64,000 nt of DNA, from NCBI GenBank assembly GCA_963715745.1, contig OY970271.1, positions 682,001 to 746,000 on the forward strand, given 5' to 3'. The stretch comes from CAWGJF01 sp963715745 (lineage in GTDB: Bacteria > Bacteroidota > Ignavibacteria > Ignavibacteriales > Ignavibacteriaceae). The notes beneath the pieces are model-generated. The model was not told the DNA's origin. It saw only the letters and a list, made by a program, of their open reading frames with translations, and made no database searches. The stretch's first letter is position 1. The number at the start of each line of letters is the position of its first letter. The translations under genes were made by a program, and so were the position numbers. Shown here in pieces: positions 52,666 through 62,033 of this stretch.

Positions 52666-54231
52666 ATGATTAAAAAAATATTTATCGTTATTTCGTTACT
52701 AATTATTATCATTGGTTGTGAGTCTCAAGAAATCAAAGATGCAAAATCATTTATTGAACTTAAAGATTGGGCAAATGCTTCTGAGAAATTAAATCAAGAA
52801 ATAAAAAATAATCCTAAAAATATTGATGCTTATCATTTGCTTTTCGAAGTTCAGCGTAATCAACTTTTCCCAGACTATAAAATCGAGAATTTTCTAAATC
52901 CAAGAAAATCTAAATTTATTAACATTCCCTCATTCACTTCATCACTAGTGGAAGAATTACAAAAAACTTTCGAAAGAATTAAAATATTGGATTCTGATGA
53001 TGTTTTATCTGAAGAACTTTTCTTCAATGCAATATTAAGTTATAGCCAATGGATTTCAGTAAAACAAGCCTTATTAAATACTGAAAGTGATATACTCAAA
53101 CAAATAAAAATGGAAAAGGAAATCGACGGTAAAAAATGTGAAAATAAATTAGTTGAAGAAGCAATTAGTAATTTTAATCTTATTGTCGATGATAAAAACG
53201 ATCTTTCAGACAATGCATTTTATTGGGTTTTCAGCATTGGGTGTGATACTACTTTTAGTATTTCAGATTTTACGAAACAGTTTAAATCATACTACAAAAA
53301 TAGTGACCTAAAATTCGATGTTGACTTAATTGAATTTTCAGATTCGTTAAGAAATATTACAAAACCAATAGCACAATCTCCCGACTCATCAAAAGTATCA
53401 CAATTACTAAAATATTATTTGGCTTTCAAAAAACAATACAGTGATAGTACAGAAGTTGATGAACAATTTTCATCGATTTGTATCTCTTCAATTGCGTCTA
53501 CGCAAAAGACTTATATTTCGGAAACAAGAAAATATGAATACAGCCACAAAGAAAATTTAATAAGCTATCTAAATCAATTTATGCAATCAAATTTATCAGC
53601 GTCAATAAAAAGCAAAGCGAATATTGAAATTGCAGAAATATATTCTAACTACGGGGATATAAATAAATCTATTGAGACTCTTAAAAAATCCCTTGATTAC
53701 ACAAATGATGTAGATACAAAGGATGAATTATATATTCACATTGCTAAATTATATTATGAACAAGATTCATTTTCCGAAGCCATATCCTATTATAAGCTTA
53801 GTACTAAACTAGATGATATGGATAAATATAATTTATGGCGAAGTTTTGTTAAAAATAATGATACTGAAAAAGCAGATTCGTTAAAAACAATATTGCTGTC
53901 TTCAAATGATCCGACAGTAAAGTATTTAGTTGAACTAAGTAATATGACTGACGAATTAACCAAATTAAAAATAACCAATTTAGATGCAGTATTTGACGAT
54001 TACTCTATAAAAGTAAAAGGAATTGTTGTAAATAATTTAGGACGGACTGTACGCAATGTAAAAGTAATAGGAACTGTTTCAGATAAATATGATAATAATA
54101 CAAAGCAAAGTTTTGATTATATAGATGTTATTTATGCTGGTAAAAAATCCAGATTTGAAATCAGTGTTTATTATGGCAGTAGAACTCCGAGTTCGATAAG
54201 GTATGGTGCTAGGATAGCTGATTATGATTAA
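52666..54231 (+). CDS. cassette 5 TPR-like lipoprotein
   Basis: A 521-residue protein with a signal peptide and lipobox IIGC (Cys near residue 18). Helical TPR-like repeats fill most of the body: LKDWANASEKLNQEIKNNPKNIDAYHLLFEV near the N-terminus and LYIHIAKLYYEQDSFSEAISYYKLSTKL near residue 360. The C-terminal FxLYD-like beta domain (AVFDDYSIKVKGIVVNNLGRTVRNVKVIG) ends in YGARIADYD. Probably an envelope lipoprotein that binds other proteins. Codon and base use match the other AT-rich cassettes. Confidence 0.75.
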   Translation: MIKKIFIVISLLIIIIGCESQEIKDAKSFIELKDWANASEKLNQEIKNNPKNIDAYHLLFEVQRNQLFPDYKIENFLNPRKSKFINIPSFTSSLVEELQKTFERIKILDSDDVLSEELFFNAILSYSQWISVKQALLNTESDILKQIKMEKEIDGKKCENKLVEEAISNFNLIVDDKNDLSDNAFYWVFSIGCDTTFSISDFTKQFKSYYKNSDLKFDVDLIEFSDSLRNITKPIAQSPDSSKVSQLLKYYLAFKKQYSDSTEVDEQFSSICISSIASTQKTYISETRKYEYSHKENLISYLNQFMQSNLSASIKSKANIEIAEIYSNYGDINKSIETLKKSLDYTNDVDTKDELYIHIAKLYYEQDSFSEAISYYKLSTKLDDMDKYNLWRSFVKNNDTEKADSLKTILLSSNDPTVKYLVELSNMTDELTKLKITNLDAVFDDYSIKVKGIVVNNLGRTVRNVKVIGTVSDKYDNNTKQSFDYIDVIYAGKKSRFEISVYYGSRTPSSIRYGARIADYD

Positions 54232-54387
54232 TTACGATTACTGCCTAACCCGCCGCTCAAGACCGTTATGTAAAAAGTCAAGAGCTTGAGTAAATGTTCT
54301 TAAAAATATTTAACTAAAAGAATCAATCTGTTATTAACAGTCCCCGATTAGCTGGGGCTGCATTATGTCATTCAAAAACTATATAAT

Positions 54388-54495
54388 GGCGAGGCTGTAA
54401 TCTGACCGAAAACTCACTTACAGCTCCCGGTAAATTATCGGGATGACTGTCGAACCACAGGTTCTGTGAGCAGGCTTGAGGAAACAGTCCTCGCC
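54388..54495 (-). ncRNA. putative bridge/seek RNA of IS-A copy 2
   Basis: The same 108-nt structured segment as in copy 1. Its only difference within the core (A to G at 54429) turns a mismatch in the small hairpin into a pair (TCCCG/CGGGA). The guide CCUCAAGCC (54473-54481, minus sense) matches CTCAAG-CC of attC 5 with one extra A in the target. Confidence 0.7.
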
Positions 54496-54580
54496 CTTGA
54501 AAAAAGAAAATTTCTTTTAGCTTGCTTCTCCTTAATTTTTATGGAGAATTGTTCTTTGAACTATTGGCAAAGTATCTTAA

Positions 54581-55645
54581 TTAAGCAACCAAAGCTTTAA
54601 CGTAACTATCCTGGTTTATCCAAACGTGTCTTGTTCTTCTTAATAGTTTTTTGGCAATACGGATAATGGCTTTTTGCTTAGACATCTGTTTATTGAGTTC
54701 ATTAAATCTTAAAGTAAGAGTAGGATCTTTCCTTACGGCAGTCCAGGCAGCTTCAATAAGCAATGGACGAAGAAACTTGTTATGACGGAAAGATATTCCT
54801 CTTGTGTATTCAGTTTCACCGGATGAATAAACAGAAGGAACCAGACCAACAAAGCTGCAAAGCTGTTCAAAGGTGTTGAAGCGTTTGATGTCAATTATTT
54901 CTGTATAGAGACTCATTGCAGTAATGAAAGCAATACCCGGAACAGATGTAAGAGAGTTAATAACAGAAGATATATTTTCCTGTTTAGCTTCTTTTCTTAG
55001 TTCTCTGAGTATCTTCTTAAGATGTTCTCTTGTTTGCTCTAACTGTTCAAGAAGATTGTCCAGGGTAAACTGTCCGGCAGAAGAAGAAAGCTTAACGGAT
55101 TTTAACCAATGGATAAAATAACCGGACCATCGGGAGTTGGTTAAGTGTTCTTTTGGAATTGAAATTCCATAATTATAGAGAAGCATTTTAATTCTGTTCT
55201 TAATTCTGGTTTGACCCTGAGAAAGACGGTAGCGAAGGCGCATCAAAGAACGAAGCTGCTCAGCATAGAGATCAGGAATATAGATTGCTTTAAGTGAGCC
55301 ATTTTCAAGTTCACGTGCAAGCTTACGGGAGTCAACAGGATCGGATTTAGCTGATTTTTCTTTACCGGAAGAAGGAACATCTGCAGGATTAACAACTATG
55401 CAGTTTATACCAAGTTCAGTAAATTTTCTTTGAGGCCAGAATCCGCAGAATCCGGCTTCATAAACAACAAAGTAAGTTCCGTTGGGATAGTGTTTGTTAA
55501 GGTACTTATGAAGTTCATCCGGAGAAGGATTCATTGAAAAAGTTTTAAGCTCGATACCACAGTTACGGATAGTAACTTTCCATTGCTTGAGGTGAGTATC
55601 GATGCCGATAAAAAAATGCAGATTAGAAAATGTTATGGCTTTCAT
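54581..55645 (-). CDS. IS110-family transposase (IS1111 type), copy 2
   Basis: A 354-residue recombinase, identical to the first except for one Ala to Thr change (RKDPTLTL). Intact and presumably active. Confidence 0.93.
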   Translation of the reverse strand: MKAITFSNLHFFIGIDTHLKQWKVTIRNCGIELKTFSMNPSPDELHKYLNKHYPNGTYFVVYEAGFCGFWPQRKFTELGINCIVVNPADVPSSGKEKSAKSDPVDSRKLARELENGSLKAIYIPDLYAEQLRSLMRLRYRLSQGQTRIKNRIKMLLYNYGISIPKEHLTNSRWSGYFIHWLKSVKLSSSAGQFTLDNLLEQLEQTREHLKKILRELRKEAKQENISSVINSLTSVPGIAFITAMSLYTEIIDIKRFNTFEQLCSFVGLVPSVYSSGETEYTRGISFRHNKFLRPLLIEAAWTAVRKDPTLTLRFNELNKQMSKQKAIIRIAKKLLRRTRHVWINQDSYVKALVA

Positions 55646-55938
55646 ATTAAGTCTCCTTTATTTATTAAATTAATTCTCAGATGAAAATTAATTGATGAGA
55701 CTTTTTAACATAACATCTGACCGCCGAAACGGTTTGGGTTAGGTGCTATTTTTAAGTTTTGTGTTTTCGTTTGGCATTTTGTTCTAAGTAGTTTATGTAT
55801 GTAGGTTAGGTCGCTGCCATTGTGCGGAAAGTTAATGGCGGCTACACATTATAAAATTCGTTGCAAGTTAAGCATTGCTGTTTTGGGCGGCGGGTTATCG
55901 GCAACGTCGTTAGGCAGTATAAATAATCGAGGTTGAAT

Positions 55939-56706
55939 ATGGAAATAAAATCACCTTTAGAAAATGATTTAGAACTTCACGAAGCTTTTGGTATAATATT
56001 ATCCATCGAAAGCTTTAGGGATTATATAAATGAAATTATTGAATTAGTTTATAACACTACCCTTGATAAGAAACATTTAGATGAAATATTAGAGAAATAT
56101 GAGATTAAAAAATTAGAAGATATTAAAGAAGAGCTTCTTGATGTTCTAATTGTATATATAAATTTAATTTTGAATGACCACATCATAACTGAAAGTGAAT
56201 TGAAAAATATTCAATACTTAAAATTAATATTCAAAATAAAAGAAGGTGATTTTTATAAATATCGTTTTGATGAAATTGGAGATATTCTTAATAAACAGTT
56301 TTTTAGAATGTATAGAAATGATGATAAAATAGATGAAGCCGAAGCACTTCATAAAGTTTCTTTACAAAAGGTATTAGACTTAGGTTATGACCAATTACTT
56401 GAGTTCAAGGAGAATGAAATAGTTGCTGCACTTGAACGTGGAGCAGATATAAGAGATTTAGATACAGTATATAAATTACCACAAAATATTAGCACTATTT
56501 CAGATGCTTTATCAAGAAGGATATCACAGAAAGTAAAAGATTCAGTATGGAATAGGGACGGCGGCAAATGCGTAACCTGTGGAAGTAATATTCATTTAGA
56601 GTTTGACCACATTATTCCATTTTCAAAAGGTGGTTCAAACACTTATCGTAATCTACAGTTGCTGTGCGAAAAATGTAATAGAAAGAAATACAATAAAATA
56701 GGTTAA
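55939..56706 (+). CDS. cassette 6 HNH endonuclease protein
   Basis: A 255-residue protein begun at ATG 55939; TTG six bases earlier is possible. Residues 1-190 are helical and unknown. The C-terminal HNH domain has KDSVWNRDGGKCVTCGS, HLEFDHIIPFSKGGSNT and NLQLLCEKCNRKK with CxxC pairs and DH catalytic residues. Probably a DNA endonuclease, perhaps with a defence or genome-maintenance role. Single gene of its cassette, with GAGGTTG upstream. Confidence 0.8.
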   Translation: MEIKSPLENDLELHEAFGIILSIESFRDYINEIIELVYNTTLDKKHLDEILEKYEIKKLEDIKEELLDVLIVYINLILNDHIITESELKNIQYLKLIFKIKEGDFYKYRFDEIGDILNKQFFRMYRNDDKIDEAEALHKVSLQKVLDLGYDQLLEFKENEIVAALERGADIRDLDTVYKLPQNISTISDALSRRISQKVKDSVWNRDGGKCVTCGSNIHLEFDHIIPFSKGGSNTYRNLQLLCEKCNRKKYNKIG

Positions 56707-56750
56707 ACTAAAAAAATACTGCCTAACATCTTTAATAAGTAAAAAGTCAA

Positions 56751-57000
56751 TAGGTAATAAAAATCCTGTACAAAAATAGTTTGTTAAAAAAAGTTCTTTG
56801 ATATAATGATCTTCTGATTCTAATAACAACTACTGCCGATAATATCTATTCAATTACCAGATGGCAACCAAACCTCTTTCCGGACTTACCAACACAAAAG
56901 AAGTGAAGGCTGCCCCGATTTTATCGGGACTATTCCAGATATTTTTAAGGCAAGCGTGTTGTTTCCCAATCCAGCGCAGCGTCCCGATACATCAGGACAG
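56751..57000 (-). ncRNA. candidate guide RNA region of IS-B
   Basis: Non-coding sequence beyond the IS-B transposase stop. Two hairpins are visible: CCCGAT (56914-56919) / ATCGGG (56923-56928) and GTCCCGAT (56981-56988) / ATCAGGAC (56991-56998, one mismatch). By analogy to IS-A it should encode a bridge RNA, but I cannot point to a guide matching attC. Confidence 0.4.
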
Positions 57001-58017
57001 TTATGCGTACGGGCTTACAACACGCGGCCATTGTAAAGACTTCTTATGTTCAAGCTGACGACCTTTGAAAGTGTTGTTAAAATCAGTTTTATTTTTCAGA
57101 ACGTGAAAAACAATCTCAGCAATCTCTTTGGCAATAATAGTTTTAGCTACTTGTTTGTTTTTCTTTCTTGTTAAACTGTTGTTGTAATTTCTGATAACCG
57201 GGTAATACTGTATAGCGTGAACTGCGGCATCACTGAAAGCAACCTTCAGGTATTTGTTACCATCTTTGGAAGTTCGTTGTTTTGATTTACCCCCAGAGTT
57301 ACGGGCAGAAGGAACAAGTCGGCAATAAGAGAAGAAGTTCTTAACGTCAGGGAAACGGTTTATGTTATCTACCTCAAGCAGGATAGTAAAGGCATTCATT
57401 TTACCTATACCGGGGATCCAGAGAAGACGTTGAATATCATCATTAGGGATAAGAAAAGGATAAAGCTGCTTCTCAAGGTTAAGCATTTGTTCATTAAGCA
57501 GAGCTTCAACTTCGGCAAGTTGATTGTATTGAAATTCGGGGATACCGGATAGTTGCGTGGGAGAATCGAAGTTATATTTAGCAAGAAGAAGCTGCATAGA
57601 ATTAGTAATAGAAGTGTGACGTTGAACTATTTTAAGCCTGGCTCTGAGGGCATCACGAAGCAGTCGGTTTTCGGCAGAGATTTTATGAGCAGCAGGAATA
57701 TAGTTCATACGAAGCAGCTGAGCAAGAGTATGCGAGTCAACTTTATCTGTTTTAACTTTAGCATAAGCAATAGCCTTAACATATTTAGCGTGAGCAAGAA
57801 TAAGGGAGATGTTCATAGAGGAGAGAAGATCATTTAACCAGTACCAGGTCATAGTAGATTCAACAGTAGCTTTATGTTCGCCGGGTATGGACTTAAAGTA
57901 TTGAACAAAATTATGAGCAACATTCTTCAGGTTTTCCTGTTTAACAATAGCACCTGAAGAATCAACAGTGGTCAGGTAAGAAGTAAATTTATGAAGATCG
58001 ATGCCTGTGTAAAACAT
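57001..58017 (-). CDS. IS110-family transposase of IS-B
   Basis: A 338-residue recombinase with DEDD domain (FYTGIDLHKFTSYL, TVESTMTWYWL, HAKYVKAIAYAKVKTDKVDSHTLAQLL) and C-terminal domain (WIPGIGKMNAFTILLEV, FSYCRLVPSARNSGGK with the serine region). Intact. The KTDKVDSHTLA motif is the usual IS110 signature. It is distinct from IS-A transposases. Confidence 0.92.
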   Translation of the reverse strand: MFYTGIDLHKFTSYLTTVDSSGAIVKQENLKNVAHNFVQYFKSIPGEHKATVESTMTWYWLNDLLSSMNISLILAHAKYVKAIAYAKVKTDKVDSHTLAQLLRMNYIPAAHKISAENRLLRDALRARLKIVQRHTSITNSMQLLLAKYNFDSPTQLSGIPEFQYNQLAEVEALLNEQMLNLEKQLYPFLIPNDDIQRLLWIPGIGKMNAFTILLEVDNINRFPDVKNFFSYCRLVPSARNSGGKSKQRTSKDGNKYLKVAFSDAAVHAIQYYPVIRNYNNSLTRKKNKQVAKTIIAKEIAEIVFHVLKNKTDFNNTFKGRQLEHKKSLQWPRVVSPYA

Positions 58018-58278
58018 ATGATACCTCCAAAAGTTAAATTAAGGTTTATGGATAAACTTAACTTTTTACTTATTGGAAATATCACGTGCAGCCGAAAGCC
58101 TTTTCGCATTCGGCTTTTGTGCTGTTTAAAAGGTAGTCGTCCCGTGTAATCTTTTTTGTTAAAGGGTATACTGTTAAAAATGTTTGTTGTGAATACAAAT
58201 TAATTTAAATAATTAAAATTGTTGTTCTGGGCTTCGGCTTAGGCACAATGCCGTTATAAAAACATTCTTGGTGTTGAA

Positions 58279-59562
58279 ATGAAAATAAAAATCATACTTA
58301 TTTTTTTATTATTTTTGGTAATTGTTTGCCCATCTTTGATATTTGCACAATCACCATATTATCGAAATTATTCTAATCATTCATTCTCTATAAATAATTA
58401 CTTAGTTTCAGATTATGAACAAAAATTAAGCTCAGATTTTATCAGAATGGATAGCTTAATCTCAACATCTGTTCAAGGCACGAGTTCAAAATTCCTATTC
58501 CAGTATAATGAAAACAACAAAATAACTGAATGGCTCATCTTGGATAATTTTGGTTCGGGTTGGGATAACAGTATAAAAAATGATTTGTTTTATGACAATC
58601 AAAATAATTTGATAACAGAAATTAATTTAGGCTGGTACATAAATGATTGGGATTCTTTATCAAGAATTAATTATAGTTATGAGAATGGAATGCTTTCTCA
58701 AAGCGTGTTTCAAAGTTATAATAATAATTCCTGGGAAAATTCATCACGCAGTAATTATGAATATGACACAAATCAGAATTTATTGATTACTTTAACCGAA
58801 GACTGGATAAATAATAATTGGCAAAATTGGTTATTAGTATCAAATTATTATTCAGTGCAAAACAAAAGAGACTCTATATTATTCCAGACGTGGGTAAATA
58901 ATGATTGGCAAAATGATAAAAAGACTGTTTTTTACTATTCGGAAAATCAAGTTGATTTAGATTCGCTTGTTGTTAGTAGTTGGAATGGCATATCCTGGAT
59001 TAAATTTTTGAAACGAGAAATAGTAAACGATGCAAATCATAATCAAATTGCACAGATTGATAAAGTTTGGAATGCTAATAGTTGGTTAAACGAAATAAGA
59101 CGATTCTATACCTACAACGAATTTAATTTTATTGAAAATGCATACTGTGAAATTTGGTATAATAATCAATGGATGAGTGGTGATGGAGATATTTTATTTC
59201 AATATGCTAATGATTTTACTGTAGCTATAATAACAAATAATATTTCTGCCTATTATTCAAATATCGTCAGTGTAGATGAAAATGAGAATTTTGTAATAAA
59301 TGATTTTTCGTTATCCCAAAATTTCCCGAATCCCTTTAACCCTTCTACTCTCATTGAATATAAAATTCCGAAATACACTTTTGTAGAAATTGTAGTATAT
59401 GATATACTTGGGAAAGAAATAGCAACTTTAGTTGAAGAATATAAATCAAAAGGCATTCACAAAATCCAATTCAATTCAAATAATTTACCAAGCGGAGTTT
59501 ACATATATCGTATAAAAGCTGGTAATTATTCCGAAACTAAAAAAATGATATTGATGAGATAA
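58279..59562 (+). CDS. cassette 7 secreted protein with T9SS sorting domain
   Basis: A 427-residue protein with a signal peptide (IFAQ). The body has tandem YDNQNNL/W-N-N-W-type repeats (INDWDSLSRINYSYENG, NNWQNWLLVSNYYS) like the YD/RHS-type repeats of many Bacteroidota surface proteins. The C-terminal T9SS domain is complete (NFPNPFNPSTLIEYKIP...VYDILGKEIATLV...MILMR). So a cassette carries a cargo for the type IX system. The cassette (58253-61245) is single-gene. Confidence 0.85.
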   Translation: MKIKIILIFLLFLVIVCPSLIFAQSPYYRNYSNHSFSINNYLVSDYEQKLSSDFIRMDSLISTSVQGTSSKFLFQYNENNKITEWLILDNFGSGWDNSIKNDLFYDNQNNLITEINLGWYINDWDSLSRINYSYENGMLSQSVFQSYNNNSWENSSRSNYEYDTNQNLLITLTEDWINNNWQNWLLVSNYYSVQNKRDSILFQTWVNNDWQNDKKTVFYYSENQVDLDSLVVSSWNGISWIKFLKREIVNDANHNQIAQIDKVWNANSWLNEIRRFYTYNEFNFIENAYCEIWYNNQWMSGDGDILFQYANDFTVAIITNNISAYYSNIVSVDENENFVINDFSLSQNFPNPFNPSTLIEYKIPKYTFVEIVVYDILGKEIATLVEEYKSKGIHKIQFNSNNLPSGVYIYRIKAGNYSETKKMILMR

Positions 59563-59714
59563 AATGTTTTTATAACAAGCCAATCAACCCGTTATGTAAA
59601 AAGTCAAGTGGTTGAGAGTTGTTCTTAAAAATATTTTAACTAAGAGAATTAATCTGTTATTAACAGTTCCCGATAAAATCGGGACTGCATTATGTCTTTC
59701 AAAAACTAAAATAT

Positions 59715-59824
59715 GGCGGGGCTGTAATCTGACCGAAAACTCATTTACAGTTACTATCTTCGTATAGTAATCTGTTGGGACTTCGTGAGCCCGTATGAGC
59801 AGGGTTGAGTAAACAGTCCCCGCC
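59715..59824 (-). ncRNA. putative bridge/seek RNA of IS-A copy 3
   Basis: A closing stem GGCGGGG (59715-59721) / CCCCGCC (59818-59824), compensatory to GGCGAGG/CCTCGCC of copies 1 and 2. The internal hairpin TTACTAT (59751-59757) / ATAGTAA (59764-59770) replaces TCCC/GGGA at the same place. The guide reads ACUCAACCC in minus sense (59802-59810), matching AATCAACCC of attC 7 except one base, while copies 1 and 2 have CCUCAAGCC. The donor-type loop with CGGUCAGAU is unchanged. Confidence 0.75.
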
Positions 59825-59883
59825 TGAAAAATTGTAATTCTTTCAGTTATTGTTCTTTGAACTACTGAACAAGGAATAGTTAG

Positions 59884-60949
59884 TTAAGCAACTAAAGATC
59901 TAACATAGCTATCCTGGTACAACCAAACGTGTCTGATCCTCCTGAGTAGTTTCTTTGCAATACGGATTATGGCTTTTTGTTTAGGCATTTGTTTAATCAG
60001 TTCATTAAATCTTAAAGTAAGAGCAGGGTCTTTTCTTACGGCAGTCCAGGCAGCCTCAATAATAAGCGGACGAAGGAATTTGTTATGGCGAAAAGATATT
60101 CCTCTGGTGTATTCAGTTTCACCGGAAGAATAAACAGAAGGCACAAGACCAACGAAGCTGCAGAGTTCATCAAATTTCTTGAAACGTCTGATGTCTATTA
60201 TTTCTGTGTAAAAGGTCATTGCAGTAATAAAGGCAATACCGGGGACAGAACAAAGCGAAGAGATAACGGAAGATATGCTTTCGCATTTTGATTCTTCTCT
60301 TAATTGCCTGAGAGCATTTTTAAGATGTTCCCTGATCTGCTCTAACTGCAGAAGAAGATTATTCAGAGTAAACTGACCCGCAGAGGATGAGAGCTTAACA
60401 GACTTAAGCCAGTGAATAAAGTAACCGGACCAGCGGGAGTTAGTCAGATGTTCTTTGGGAATAATGATGCCGTAATTATAGAGAAGCATTTTAATCCTGT
60501 TCTTAATTCTTGTCTGCTGCTGAGAAAGCCGGAAGCGAAGGCGCATAAGTGAACGAAGCTGTTCTGAATAAATATCAGGAATATAGATTGACCTGAGAGA
60601 ACCATTTTCAAGTTCACGTGCAAGCTTGCGGGAATCAGACGGATCTGATTTAACGACTTTTTCTTTATTGGAAGAAGGAATATCAGCAGGATTAACAACA
60701 ATGCAGTCAATACCAAGTTCAGTAAATTTTCTCTGGGGCCAAAAGCCACAGAAGCCGGCTTCATAAACAATTTGATAAGTTCCTGCGGGATAATGTTTTT
60801 GTTAGGTAATTAAAAAGTTCAACCGGAGATGGATTCATCGAAAAAGTTTTTAGTTCAATACCGGAATTTATTATTGTTACTCTCCAGCTTTTAAGGTGAG
60901 TATCAACGCCGATAAAGAAATGCAGGTTAGAAAAAGATATATGGTTCAT
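59884..60949 (-). pseudogene. frameshifted IS110-family transposase of IS-A copy 3
   Basis: The N-terminal frame (60949 to 60761) reads MNHISFSNLHFFIGVDTHLK and is like copies 1/2. Near 60790-60800 the frame shifts in a T-run; the downstream in-frame sequence YEAGFCGFWPQ...NPADIPSSNKEK...SLMRLRFRLSQQQTR continues to 59884 (LVA end). A single frameshift separates the RuvC-like N-terminus from the rest, so the enzyme is probably dead. Copies 1 and 2 could act in trans. Confidence 0.85.
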
Positions 60950-61282
60950 TTTTAAGTCTCCTATGAAATGATAAACAAATCAAATCAATCTCTGAGACTT
61001 TTTAAACATAACATCTGACCGCGAGTTCGCATTTGGCATTTTATAATTTTAATAGTTAGTCGTTCCGTTTCGGCTAACTTGTTAAAGGTAGTTCTATTAA
61101 ATAACATTGTTGCAAACTGCGCTTACGATAAAAGTTAAGCACAGTTTGCTTAATCTTTGGCGGTTGTTTTTTAAGTGGCATTATTGTCCCGCCTACGTTA
61201 AAACTTCGGCGGATAAATCTGGGGCGCCGCTTATCGGCAACACCGTTATACAAACTTTCAATTTGTCTAGGAGGAATATACA

Positions 61283-61918
61283 ATGTTCGAAGAAACAGTT
61301 GTTAGCCATCCAAATGTGGATAATATTAAAAGTTGGACCAGAATTGGCATTGCTGCGGGCATTATTGCTTGTATTGTCTATCCAGTTATGACCTTAGTGG
61401 ATCTACCGCGCATACCTCAATTAATTCTTGGAGCTAGCTTTGGACCAGCACTTGCAATAGCAAGCATTGCCCTTTCTCAAATTTTACAAGTTCGTCGTTA
61501 TACACCAACAATTAAGTTGGCGCCAATTTTTAATTCATTAGCGGGGGCATTGGTCACTTCGATGATAATCGTACAACTTGCAATCAATTATTCGACGGCG
61601 CCAGTACCAGACGAGCAATTAAGTACTCTACTCAAGCATAGAATCTGGGATGTAGTACTTGGACTAGATGTTTCATTTGATGTTTTTATTGGGCTTGGTA
61701 CTTTATTTTTTGCTATTAATTTAATTAGAGATTTACGTTTTGGTAAAATCATAGGATGGGCTGGTATCTTTGTGTCAATTGTTCCTCTTCTCGGTGCGAA
61801 CATATACTATTTTCCCGATCCGCCGTATGTTCACGGATTTCCTCACGTTGGAATATTTACCGGGTTATGGTATTTAGGAGTAGTCGGCCTGATGATTCGA
61901 TCTTTAAGGAAAATGTAA
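61283..61918 (+). CDS. cassette 8 multi-pass membrane protein
   Basis: A 211-residue integral membrane protein with about six transmembrane helices. It starts at ATG with AGGAGG in front. The sequence contains GIAAGIIACIVYPVMTLVDLPRIPQLILGASFGPALAIASIALSQI and DVVLGLDVSFDVFIGLGTLFFAINLI (shown in parts). No family is recognised. Single gene of cassette 8 (61245-62191). Confidence 0.75.
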   Translation: MFEETVVSHPNVDNIKSWTRIGIAAGIIACIVYPVMTLVDLPRIPQLILGASFGPALAIASIALSQILQVRRYTPTIKLAPIFNSLAGALVTSMIIVQLAINYSTAPVPDEQLSTLLKHRIWDVVLGLDVSFDVFIGLGTLFFAINLIRDLRFGKIIGWAGIFVSIVPLLGANIYYFPDPPYVHGFPHVGIFTGLWYLGVVGLMIRSLRKM

Positions 61919-62033
61919 TCAAATCAATATCAAGAGTTGAATAAAAAGATAATCTCTTTGAATTATACTTATATAAATATATGAAGCAAATTTAGAAACC
62001 AATTAATTCTACTATCTCATATAAAAGAATTTT

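Larger units (their letters stand above)
54266..55721 (-). mobile_element. IS-A copy 2
   Basis: Same length between repeats as copy 1 (54266 to 55713) and nearly identical, with only a few substitutions, so a recent transposition. Inserted at the equivalent point and orientation in attC 5. Confidence 0.92.
54243..55915 (+). other. attC site 5, split by IS-A copy 2
   Basis: Left arm GCCTAACCCGCCGCTCAAGA (54243-54262, then CCG), then IS-A copy 2, then CGCCGAAACGGTTTGGG and the right arm ending CGGCAACGTC-GTTAGGC (55909-55915). Confidence 0.85.
56729..58081 (-). mobile_element. IS-B (second IS110-family element)
   Basis: About 1.35 kb. Near-terminal inverted repeats AATAAGTAAAAAGTCAA (56734-56750) and TTAACTTTTTACTTATT (58058-58074). 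The transposase is on the minus strand with about 250 bases of non-coding sequence beyond its 3' end. It shares AAGTAAAAAGT-type ends with IS-A but its transposase is quite different. The ends are approximate. Confidence 0.8.
56721..58259 (+). other. attC site 6, split by IS-B
   Basis: Left GCCTAAC (56721-56727), then IS-B, then GCCGAAAGCC-TTTTC-GCATTCGGC hairpin near 58090 and the right arm ending CGGCTTAGGCACAATGCC-GTTATAA (58253-58259). IS-B enters only one or two bases after TAAC, about a dozen bases before the IS-A point. Confidence 0.8.
59592..61019 (-). mobile_element. IS-A copy 3 (diverged, defective)
   Basis: Near-terminal repeats TTATGTAAAAAGTC (59592-59605) and GACTTTTTAAACATAA (60996-61011). 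Many substitutions separate it from copies 1 and 2, and the transposase gene is frameshifted, but the RNA segment is intact. Inserted at the equivalent attC point and orientation. Confidence 0.88.
59570..61251 (+). other. attC site 7, split by IS-A copy 3
   Basis: Left TTATAACAAGCCAATCAACC (59570-59589, then CG), IS-A copy 3, then CGCGAGTTCGCATTTGG and the right arm with GCGCCGCTTATCGGCAACACC-GTTATAC (61245-61251). It includes an imperfect GCAAACTGCGC.../GCACAGTTTGC hairpin similar to that in attC 1. Confidence 0.85.

Noticed and set aside
45640..55713. A single large segmental duplication of cassette plus IS-A
   Set aside because: Cassettes 2 and 5, which lie between the duplicated cassette and the IS copies, are different, so cassette and IS moved separately.
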